DNA from: Bacillota bacterium
Lineage (GTDB): Bacteria; Bacillota; Clostridia; Oscillospirales; Acutalibacteraceae
Length of the DNA: 8,469 nucleotides
Assembly: GCA_023417635.1 (NCBI GenBank)
Contig: JAEZFF010000016.1
Location: 1 to 8,469, forward strand
Reading direction: 5' to 3'
Below, in pieces: positions 1-5,431 of this stretch. The notes under the pieces were generated by a model, which made no database searches, was not told where the DNA came from, and saw only the letters and a list, made by a program, of their open reading frames with translations. How positions within the stretch are numbered: the first letter of the stretch is position 1; each line of letters begins with the position of its first letter. Both the position numbers and the translations under genes were made by a program.

Positions 1-38
1 GCCAAGAAAGGCCGGATGTGCTTTTATCAGGTGAAAAA

Positions 39-1592
39 TCAGCCGTTTTCCTGAATGGCCGCAAACGACTGCGGCGCCATGCGGATTGTAGTCTTACGGA
101 AGACAGGCTCTTTTCCGATGGAGAGAGTGACCCGGCCTTTTACAGCAACGGGTGCTTCCGCTGCTTTCCCGGAAGGATTGAAGGCGAGGATGATGTTTCC
201 CCGGCGGAAAAGGAACGGATATTGATTCTGCTTTGCGTAAAGGACTTCAAAAGGACCGTCGGCACGCAGGCAGGCATTGCTGTGGCGCAGCTGAATTACA
301 GCGCGCACCGTGTTCAGCAGAGAATCTTCTTTGTCAGACTGTTCATTGACCGTCGGTGCAGCGGTGCTTTCATCAACGGGAAGATATAACTGGCTTGTCG
401 GTGCTTCGGAAAATCCGCAGTTAGCCTGCTGGTGATTCCACTGCATTGGGGTGCGGCTTCCGGTGCGGTCATAGCCGCCTTCTTTGCTCGTTAGCCCGGA
501 AAGATATTTCATGCCGATTTCATCGCCATAGTACAGGAAAGGTACGCCAGGCATGGTGAAAATAAGGCTGTAGGCCAGTTTCAGCTCCTGCTCCGAGAAG
601 TCGCGGCTCATACGCGGTGTGTCGTGATTGCAGGTAATGAAGCTGATGTAACCATCTGTTTTAGTTTTGCTGTACTTGGGAAGGTAATCATCAAGAAAGC
701 CCAGTATGTTTCCCTTGCCCTGTGAACTGAAGACACTTTTTTGCTTTCCGTCTTTGCCCTTGTTGCGGAAGAGCTTATTGTAACCGTTGCCTTCATGGTT
801 CAGGTAAAAATCGCAGTGGAAGCCATACTGAAGGGAAAGTTCCGGGTTAGACCACTCCGAAACAAGCGCGGCTTCCGGAAATTCGCGGTCAAGCATACCA
901 CGCACTTCTTTCCAAATAGCGCCGGTGCCGGATTTTTTCTCATCGTCATTTTTTACGAGGGAATCCGCCATGTCAACGCGGAACCCATCGCAGCCTTTTT
1001 CCAGCCAGAAGCGCATAACGTCTTCCATAGCCTTGCGGGTTGCAATGCAGTCTGGATGGTCACAGGGAAGCTGCCAGTCGGCATCAATTTTATGGAAGCC
1101 ATAATTCAGCGCCGGCTGTGTGCTGAAAAAGTTTACCAGGTAGTTGCCGTTGCGGTTTGCGCGCCCGCTGATAAAGTGGTATTCCGGCGGGTAATCCCAC
1201 ACCGAGTTTGTCCAGATATAGCGGTTGGTGTACGCATTTTTTTCGGTTTTGCAGCTTTGCTGAAACCAGGAGTGCTCTTCTGAAGTATGGCCGGGCACAA
1301 GGTCAAGCAGAATCCGAATTCCTTTTTTGTGCGCTTCCGCAAACAGGCGGTAAAGGTCTTCGTTCGTGCCGTAGCGTGAAGCAACTTTTTTGTAGTCACG
1401 CACGTCGTAGCCAGCGTCACGAAAAGGTGAGTCAAAACAAGGATTAATCCACACCGCATTGCATCCAAGCCATTTTATGTAGTTCAGCTTTTCCGTAATG
1501 CCATTAATATCTCCAATGCCGTCACTGTTTGTGTCATAGAAACTCTGTGGATAGATTTCGTAAAAAACGGCGTCATTCAGCCATTCAGGCAT
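39..1592 (-). CDS. Cytoplasmic GH13 alpha-glucosidase (oligo-1,6-/alpha-1,4-glucosidase type)
   Basis: Predicted to hydrolyse short alpha-glucosides (maltooligosaccharides or isomaltose-type ends) in the cytoplasm; there is no signal peptide. The 517-residue protein starts MPEWLNDAVFYEIYPQSF. It has the GH13 order: a DTNSDGIGDINGI calcium-type loop (20-32), region I DLVPGH (97-102), region V QPALN (159-163), region II GFRVD with nucleophile D207, region III SEW with acid/base E246, region IV NHD with D324, then GVPFLYYGDEIG (349-360) and the RTPMQW motif (380-385) typical of the alpha-glucosidase/trehalose synthase group. All three catalytic carboxylates are present. Region I has Gly where Asn usually precedes the His, and Met follows the nucleophile, so linkage preference cannot be read from sequence. 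I chose the ATG at 1592 over an upstream in-frame ATG at 1610 because a GAGG Shine-Dalgarno lies 8 nt before the former and none precedes the latter. It is divergent from the pullulanase gene, which supports a maltodextrin role. Confidence 0.9.
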   Translation of the reverse strand: MPEWLNDAVFYEIYPQSFYDTNSDGIGDINGITEKLNYIKWLGCNAVWINPCFDSPFRDAGYDVRDYKKVASRYGTNEDLYRLFAEAHKKGIRILLDLVPGHTSEEHSWFQQSCKTEKNAYTNRYIWTNSVWDYPPEYHFISGRANRNGNYLVNFFSTQPALNYGFHKIDADWQLPCDHPDCIATRKAMEDVMRFWLEKGCDGFRVDMADSLVKNDDEKKSGTGAIWKEVRGMLDREFPEAALVSEWSNPELSLQYGFHCDFYLNHEGNGYNKLFRNKGKDGKQKSVFSSQGKGNILGFLDDYLPKYSKTKTDGYISFITCNHDTPRMSRDFSEQELKLAYSLIFTMPGVPFLYYGDEIGMKYLSGLTSKEGGYDRTGSRTPMQWNHQQANCGFSEAPTSQLYLPVDESTAAPTVNEQSDKEDSLLNTVRAVIQLRHSNACLRADGPFEVLYAKQNQYPFLFRRGNIILAFNPSGKAAEAPVAVKGRVTLSIGKEPVFRKTTIRMAPQSFAAIQENG

Positions 1593-1599
1593 TTTTTCA

Positions 1600-1608
1600 T
1601 CCTCTTCC
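1600..1608 (-). promoter_or_regulatory. Ribosome binding site that sets the alpha-glucosidase start
   Basis: On the minus strand GGAAGAGGA sits with its GAGG core (1604-1601) 8 nt before the ATG at 1592. It falls inside the six extra codons that a start at 1610 would add. The stretch before 1610 (ACTAAAAACGTA) has no purine-rich site, so the shorter protein is favoured. Confidence 0.75.
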
Positions 1609-1634
1609 ATTACGTTTTTAGTACAGTTTTTTTA

Positions 1635-1663
1635 ATCATAACTTTTCCAAGCTGTTTCGTCAA
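1635..1663 (-). promoter_or_regulatory. Sigma-A-type promoter for the alpha-glucosidase gene
   Basis: Reading the minus strand, TTGACG (1663-1658) and TATGAT (1640-1635) are separated by 17 nt. Each hexamer matches consensus at 5 of 6 positions. Transcription would begin near 1628, leaving a leader of about 35 nt. A TTTCGAAA palindrome (1668-1675) lies just upstream of the -35 element. Confidence 0.75.
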
Positions 1664-1667
1664 TAGA

Positions 1668-1678
1668 TTTCGAAAATA
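1668..1678. promoter_or_regulatory. Candidate operator, TTCGAA element copy 1
   Basis: TTTCGAAAATA contains an 8-bp perfect palindrome (TTTCGAAA, 1668-1675). It lies 5 bp upstream of the alpha-glucosidase -35 hexamer. The 9-mer TTTCGAAAA recurs exactly at 1790-1798 beside the divergent pullulanase promoter. The binding protein is unknown; its role as an operator is inferred from recurrence and position only. Confidence 0.4.
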
Positions 1679-1680
1679 TA

Positions 1681-1699
1681 TCTCTCGAAAAAATAGAGA
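1681..1699. repeat. Short inverted repeat in the divergent promoter region
   Basis: TCTCT (1681-1685) and AGAGA (1695-1699) form a 5-bp inverted repeat around an A-rich centre that includes another CGAAAA half-site. It is upstream of both divergent promoters. It may be chance in AT-rich DNA or a further regulator contact; no function is claimed. Confidence 0.25.
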
Positions 1700-1751
1700 A
1701 AAGGCTGGCTGCATTCTCATTAAGTTTAGGATTGCTTCGTCTAATCTGTTA

Positions 1752-1780
1752 TTGACAGAAGCACTGGAAAGCATTACAAT
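1752..1780 (+). promoter_or_regulatory. Sigma-A-type promoter for the pullulanase gene
   Basis: A perfect -35 TTGACA (1752-1757) and a 5/6 -10 TACAAT (1775-1780) are separated by 17 nt. Transcription should begin near 1787, giving a leader of about 45 nt. A TTTCGAAA palindrome (1790-1797) falls at the predicted start of transcription, where a bound protein would be expected to repress. Confidence 0.8.
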
Positions 1781-1789
1781 AGAGCGGTG

Positions 1790-1800
1790 TTTCGAAAACA
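1790..1800. promoter_or_regulatory. Candidate operator, TTCGAA element copy 2
   Basis: TTTCGAAAACA carries the same TTTCGAAAA 9-mer as the copy at 1668 and lies about 10 bp downstream of the pullulanase -10 hexamer. Its placement over the transcription start is typical of a repressor site. The cognate regulator is not in the window. Confidence 0.4.
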
Positions 1801-1833
1801 AAGCGACAGAATGCAAAGAAAGGAAAAATCCAG

Positions 1834-3795
1834 ATGAGCCAAATCAATTTTGAAAATGACCCGGTAAAGCTTGCGAATATTTACAATTCACCGGAATTTT
1901 CCGCTCGTTGCTTTGACGCGCAGCCGCTTGGAGCGTTCTGCAAACCGCAGTCCACGGATTTTCGCCTTTGGGCGCCTACAGCTGAGTCGGTTTTTTTGTG
2001 TTTGTACGAGCAGGGAAGCGGGGGAAAGGCACTCCGCAGGTTTCCGTTAAAGAAGATGGAGAATGGAACCTGGGAGTGTACAATCCCCCGCAGCCTAAGC
2101 GGAATTTATTATACTTATGAGGTCACAAATTTTGGTGTAACGGCAGAAACAGCCGACCCTTATGCTAAAGCTGCCGGAGTAAACGGACAGCGCAGCATGG
2201 TAGTAAACCTTGTGGAAACGAATCCAGATGGCTGGGAAGAAGATTCCTTTAGCAGACCGGAAAAGCAGACAGATGCGATCGTTTGGGAAGTGCATGTCGG
2301 CGATTTTTCCAATGACCCAAAGTGCGGTGTCCGCCCGGAATGGCGCGGCAGATACCTGGCTTTTACCGAGCAGAATACCACTTTGCCGGATGGCAAAACA
2401 CCAACCTGTTTGAACTATCTGAAAAGGCTGGGTATTACTCATGTGCAGCTGATGCCGGTTTATGACTACGGCAGTATCGACGAAAGGAACTCGGGCACGT
2501 CTTTTAACTGGGGCTACGACCCGGTCAATTATAATGTGCCGGAAGGTTCATATTCTACCAATGCGCACTTAGGTGACGTCCGTATCCGTGAAATGAAACA
2601 GATGGTGCTGGCACTGCACCGTGCAGGTATTGGCGTGGTAATGGATGTGGTCTATAACCATACTTACCGCAGCGAGGACTCTTGTTTTCATAAGACGGTT
2701 CCCTATTATTATCACCGCGTAACGGCGGACGGCAGTTTTGCTGACGGATCGGCCTGCGGAAACGAGGTTGCCAGCGAGCGGCATATGTGTCGGAAATATA
2801 TTATTGATTCCGTTCTTTACTGGGCGGAAGAATATCATATTGACGGCTTTCGTTTTGACCTGATGGGTCTTTTGGATGTTGAAACAATGAATGAAATCCG
2901 TATGGCTCTTGACGGCCTGCCGGGTGGAAAGAAGATTCTTATGTACGGTGAGCCGTGGAACGCCTCGGCACCGGCGATGGCGGAAGGAAGTGTTCCGGCA
3001 GATAAAAACCATGCCTGCAGTCTCGATTCCCGCATTGGTATTTTCAGCGACAGTACGCGTGATGCAATCCGCGGCGATGTGTTTCTGCGCCATAAAAAAG
3101 GATTTGTTCAGGGAAATACAGCGTTTACAAATGCGGTGAAGGCTTCGCTGCAGGGCTGGACGCAGCATACCTTTTCGAAACCACTGGTAAATTCTCCTTC
3201 ACAGATTGTTTCCTACGTTTCGGTGCATGACAATCTTACTTTATGGGACAAACTGATTTCTTCTACAAAGCGCGGGCGTGACTATACTTCATACGATGAG
3301 AATATTGTGAAAATGAATCGGCTTTGCGCCGTACTGTATTTTATGGCGCAGGGCATACCACTTTTTCAGGCGGGCGAAGAGTTTGCGCGTACGAAACGAG
3401 GAATGGACAACAGTTTTCACGCTCCCCGCTCCCGGAATCGTCTGGAATGGAGCCGCGAAGCAGAGTTTTCCAGCCTTGTGCAGTATTACCTTGGTCTGAT
3501 ACAGATACGAAAGGCATATCCGGCTCTGCGTGACGCTTCGGTTCAGGCGGCAAAACGGATGTGCTTTGCCGATTCACCGGCCGGGACGGTGGCTTTTACA
3601 CTTACCGGGGAATGCAAGACCATAGCTGTCTGTGTCAACGCGCTGCCAAGCGAGGTGACAGTTGTGTTGAAGACAGTTGTGAGGGAGTGGGATGTTTTGG
3701 CAGATGGAGAAAAGGCCGGCCTGGTTTCCCTGAGAAAAATCCATGGCAGCAGCATTTGCCTTTCCCCAAAGAATGCGATGATCCTTTGTGGATGA
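1834..3795 (+). CDS. pulA: Type I pullulanase (GH13, debranching enzyme)
   Basis: Hydrolyses alpha-1,6 branch points in maltodextrins or pullulan, releasing linear chains; it has no signal peptide and is probably cytoplasmic. The 653-residue protein has an N-terminal CBM48-like beta-sandwich (about 33-130, with DFRLWAPTAESVFLCLY), then the GH13 barrel. The type I pullulanase signature appears as FNWGYDP (224-230; the usual form is YNWGYDP). Region I is DVVYNH (271-276), region II GFRFD with nucleophile D342, region III YGEPW with acid/base E373, region IV VHDN with D466. ARTKRGMDNSF (518-528) corresponds to the pullulanase RTK-GDxNSY segment. The ATG has AAGGA 9 nt upstream. It is transcribed from its own promoter, divergently from the alpha-glucosidase gene, and is followed by a weak hairpin before the transporter genes. 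Glycogen debranching enzyme GlgX and isoamylase are related alternatives, but the NWGYDP motif and length favour type I pullulanase. Confidence 0.93.
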   Translation: MSQINFENDPVKLANIYNSPEFSARCFDAQPLGAFCKPQSTDFRLWAPTAESVFLCLYEQGSGGKALRRFPLKKMENGTWECTIPRSLSGIYYTYEVTNFGVTAETADPYAKAAGVNGQRSMVVNLVETNPDGWEEDSFSRPEKQTDAIVWEVHVGDFSNDPKCGVRPEWRGRYLAFTEQNTTLPDGKTPTCLNYLKRLGITHVQLMPVYDYGSIDERNSGTSFNWGYDPVNYNVPEGSYSTNAHLGDVRIREMKQMVLALHRAGIGVVMDVVYNHTYRSEDSCFHKTVPYYYHRVTADGSFADGSACGNEVASERHMCRKYIIDSVLYWAEEYHIDGFRFDLMGLLDVETMNEIRMALDGLPGGKKILMYGEPWNASAPAMAEGSVPADKNHACSLDSRIGIFSDSTRDAIRGDVFLRHKKGFVQGNTAFTNAVKASLQGWTQHTFSKPLVNSPSQIVSYVSVHDNLTLWDKLISSTKRGRDYTSYDENIVKMNRLCAVLYFMAQGIPLFQAGEEFARTKRGMDNSFHAPRSRNRLEWSREAEFSSLVQYYLGLIQIRKAYPALRDASVQAAKRMCFADSPAGTVAFTLTGECKTIAVCVNALPSEVTVVLKTVVREWDVLADGEKAGLVSLRKIHGSSICLSPKNAMILCG

Positions 3796-3806
3796 GCAGA
3801 AACATA

Positions 3807-3832
3807 TTTCGCAAAACAGCGAAAATTTTGTT
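3807..3832 (+). terminator. Weak intrinsic terminator after the pullulanase gene
   Basis: TTTCGC (3807-3812) pairs perfectly with GCGAAA (3819-3824) around the loop AAAACA, followed by ATTTTGTT. The hairpin has only 6 bp and starts 11 nt after the pullulanase stop, so termination may be partial. Confidence 0.55.
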
Positions 3833-3937
3833 GGCGCTTCTTCCGTCAAAAGCTCGGTTTTAGGGCAATATTTTATCATGATGGCTGGCCATTAAAATAA
3901 TAACTATAAAATAGCATGAAAAGTTGACCAAAAATTA

Positions 3938-3966
3938 TTGACATTAACGGGAACCAATGCTATATT
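3938..3966 (+). promoter_or_regulatory. Strong sigma-A-type promoter for the transporter operon
   Basis: A perfect -35 TTGACA (3938-3943), a 17-nt spacer and TATATT (3961-3966, 5/6) form the best promoter in the gap before the binding-protein gene. Transcription would begin near 3973, giving an 80-nt leader. The rest of the gap (3833-3937) is AT-rich and shows only a small ATGGC/GCCAT inverted repeat at 3880-3891. Confidence 0.8.
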
Positions 3967-3969
3967 ATA

Positions 3970-4008
3970 AACGTGCTAAGCGAAAAGTATTCGAAAATAC
4001 ATAGCGTT
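3970..4008 (+). other. Predicted leader-RNA hairpin with an embedded operator-like repeat
   Basis: AACG-CTA (3970-3978, with a TG bulge) pairs with TAGCGTT (4002-4008), and inside it GTATT (3987-3991) pairs with AATAC (3996-4000) across a CGAA loop. The inner arm contains TTCGAAAATA. The structure overlaps the predicted transcription start, so the same DNA could be an operator, an mRNA 5'-end stabiliser, or both. It does not include the ribosome binding site. Confidence 0.35.
3990..3999. promoter_or_regulatory. Candidate operator, TTCGAA element copy 3
   Basis: TTCGAAAATA is identical to the 10-mer at 1669-1678 and lies about 23 bp downstream of the transporter -10 hexamer. It is centred in the GTATT/AATAC inverted repeat. 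Position downstream of the promoter is compatible with repression. Confidence 0.4.
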
Positions 4009-4010
4009 AA

Positions 4011-4018
4011 ATTCGAAT
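4011..4018. promoter_or_regulatory. Candidate operator, TTCGAA element copy 4
   Basis: ATTCGAAT is a perfect 8-bp palindrome 21 bp (two helical turns) from the TTCGAA at 3990, on the same DNA face. It lacks the AAYA extension of the other copies, so its membership in the set is weaker. Confidence 0.3.
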
Positions 4019-4036
4019 ATCAGCTGCACTGTATTT

Positions 4037-4043
4037 AGGAGGT
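4037..4043 (+). promoter_or_regulatory. Strong ribosome binding site of the binding-protein gene
   Basis: AGGAGGT lies 9 nt before the ATG at 4053 and is a near-perfect match to the anti-Shine-Dalgarno sequence. It is the strongest site upstream of any gene with its own promoter here, as expected for a binding protein made in excess over its permeases. Confidence 0.85.
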
Positions 4044-4052
4044 AATAGTACG

Positions 4053-5336
4053 ATGACAAAAAAAGTTTGGCAGAGGGTTTCTGCAGGTTTTCTGGCGGCT
4101 GCACTCACAGTGGGTATGACAGCCTGCAGCAACGGCGGTTCCGCTTCATCGACGGCTCCTGCAAAGACTTCCAGCGCAACAGCTTCTTCAGAAATCGGCG
4201 AACAGGGTGCTAAGATTACACTTTGGGGTTCCGGCGATGACCAGAAGATGCTGAAAGAGATGGCGGCAGCTTTTGAAAAGAAATATGCTGCTAAAAATTA
4301 CAAGGTAACCGTCAATGTGCAGGATGAAGACAAGGCAAAAGACGCCATTCTGAAAGATGTTGACGCAGCAGCCGATGTTTTCGATGTGGCGCATGACCAG
4401 CTGGGTGCGCTTGTTGAAGCAGGCGCTTGCTACCCGAACACAGTATTTGCCAATGACGTGAAGTCAAGCGACGATGCCAATGCCGTTCAGGCCGCAACTT
4501 ACAAGAATCAGCTTTACGGTTATCCGCGTTCCATTCAGTCTATTTTCCTGTTTTACAACAAGAGCGTTCTCAGCGCCGATGATGTAAAGACCATGGAAGG
4601 TATGCTGAAAAAGGCAAAGGCTGCCGGCAAACAGTGCGGCTGGGATATGGGCAACCTTTATGATACCGCTCCGTTCTATATGGCGAACGGCGTTAAGCTC
4701 TTTGGCGACAAGGGCGACAATCCAAGCGGCAGCACATTCAACAGCCCCGAGGCTGTTGCAGTTGCTAAGAGTATTTCTACACTGAAAGCTCAAGGCATGA
4801 AAGACATTAACGACGGCGATGTTGTTGGTTTGCTGAAAAACGGTTCTGTTGTTGCACAGGCAACAGGTTCTTGGAAAGCAAATGATTTTAAAGCAGCGCT
4901 TGGCAGCAACTATGCAGTTGCAAAGCTTCCGACTTTGAACATCGGCGGCAGTGACAAGCAGATTGTTTCCTTCGCAGGCTATACGCTGTATCTTGTAAAC
5001 TCTCATTCCAAATATCCGCAGGCATCTATGCAGCTTGCCAAATTCCTTACAACCCAGGAAAACCAGGTTACGGCATTTAAGGAACGTCAGGTTGTTCCGG
5101 CAAATACGAAAGCCGCGGCAGATCCTTCTGTAACAGGCGATGAAACAGTTGCTGCACAGCTTGCACAGGCAAAGACTTCTATTCCAATGCCTTCCATTAC
5201 ACAGATGAGCAACTTCTGGTCGCCTTCCAGCATGGCCTATACAAAAGATATTTTCAATGGCAAGATCAAAGAAGCAGACTTTCAGGCAAAGTTGAACGCT
5301 TGGAATGATTTGCTGAAGTCCACCGTTAAAAAATAA
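4053..5336 (+). CDS. malE: Maltose/maltodextrin ABC transporter substrate-binding lipoprotein
   Basis: Captures maltose or maltooligosaccharides at the cell surface and delivers them to the MalF/MalG permease. The 427-residue protein begins with a lipoprotein signal: positive MTKKVWQR, a hydrophobic core, and the lipobox M22-T-A-C25, so the mature protein should be lipid-anchored at Cys25. A Ser/Thr/Ala-rich linker (26-50) precedes an SBP_bac_1-type fold. Resemblance to the MalE/MalX branch is clearest near the C-terminus, where MPSITQMSNFW (379-389) mirrors MalE's MPNIPQMSAFW, including the sugar-stacking Trp. ATGSWKANDF (270-279) corresponds to MalE's N-G-P-W region. Genes for two permeases follow directly and pullulanase precedes it. 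Ligand range (maltose versus longer or branched dextrins) cannot be decided from sequence. The symbol is by homology; the Gram-positive equivalents are called malX or mdxE. Confidence 0.88.
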   Translation: MTKKVWQRVSAGFLAAALTVGMTACSNGGSASSTAPAKTSSATASSEIGEQGAKITLWGSGDDQKMLKEMAAAFEKKYAAKNYKVTVNVQDEDKAKDAILKDVDAAADVFDVAHDQLGALVEAGACYPNTVFANDVKSSDDANAVQAATYKNQLYGYPRSIQSIFLFYNKSVLSADDVKTMEGMLKKAKAAGKQCGWDMGNLYDTAPFYMANGVKLFGDKGDNPSGSTFNSPEAVAVAKSISTLKAQGMKDINDGDVVGLLKNGSVVAQATGSWKANDFKAALGSNYAVAKLPTLNIGGSDKQIVSFAGYTLYLVNSHSKYPQASMQLAKFLTTQENQVTAFKERQVVPANTKAAADPSVTGDETVAAQLAQAKTSIPMPSITQMSNFWSPSSMAYTKDIFNGKIKEADFQAKLNAWNDLLKSTVKK

Positions 5337-5358
5337 TTCGTAGAACTTTTTGCACAGG

Positions 5359-5390
5359 TGCAGCTAAGCCTGGGAACGGGTTTAGCTGCA
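5359..5390 (+). other. Strong stem-loop between the binding-protein and malF genes
   Basis: TGCAGCTAAGCC (5359-5370) pairs with GGTTTAGCTGCA (5379-5390) over 12 bp with a single G-U pair and an 8-nt loop. The downstream TATATCTTTATG is not a real T-tract, so it is more likely an mRNA-stabilising or attenuating element than a full terminator. It would allow more binding protein than permease from one transcript. Confidence 0.7.
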
Positions 5391-5419
5391 TATATCTTTA
5401 TGAATGATGAATAAATACT

Positions 5420-5427
5420 GGGGTGGT
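5420..5427 (+). promoter_or_regulatory. Ribosome binding site that sets a TTG start for malF
   Basis: GGGGTGGT aligns with the GGAGGTGAT Shine-Dalgarno consensus and lies correctly spaced before TTG at 5432. The in-frame GTG at 5423 is inside this site and has no purine-rich sequence upstream, so it is unlikely to be the start. Confidence 0.7.
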
Positions 5428-5431
5428 AATT

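Noticed and set aside
1..38. GCC-AAGAAA-GGC mini-repeat as a terminator for the alpha-glucosidase gene
   Set aside because: The stem is 3 bp and no T-tract follows it on the minus strand within the window; any real terminator would lie beyond the left edge.
741..1283. 180-codon open frame on the plus strand
   Set aside because: It lies wholly antisense to the alpha-glucosidase gene, which has all catalytic GH13 motifs. The frame has no recognisable domain, and long antisense frames are common opposite genes of this composition.
1610..1816. 68-codon open frame on the minus strand in the divergent intergenic region
   Set aside because: It covers both promoters and the candidate operators, has no convincing ribosome binding site or recognisable motif, and would be upstream of the mapped-by-sequence promoter of the alpha-glucosidase gene.
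2569..3168. 199-codon open frame on the minus strand
   Set aside because: It is antisense to the core of the pullulanase catalytic domain and shows no family motif; it is a shadow of that coding sequence.
3574..3879. Minus-strand frame of about 100 codons ending in the pullulanase gene
   Set aside because: It overlaps the pullulanase 3' end and the terminator hairpin, with no ribosome binding site or domain features.
3924..3929. TTGACC as a second -35 element before the transporter operon
   Set aside because: No -10-like hexamer lies 16-18 nt downstream, whereas TTGACA at 3938 has one at the ideal distance.
3938..3960. Possible CcpA catabolite-responsive element around TTAACGGGAACC in the transporter promoter spacer
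   Set aside because: Centred on its CG, the left half lacks the TG and most of the conserved A positions of the cre consensus, so the match is no better than chance.
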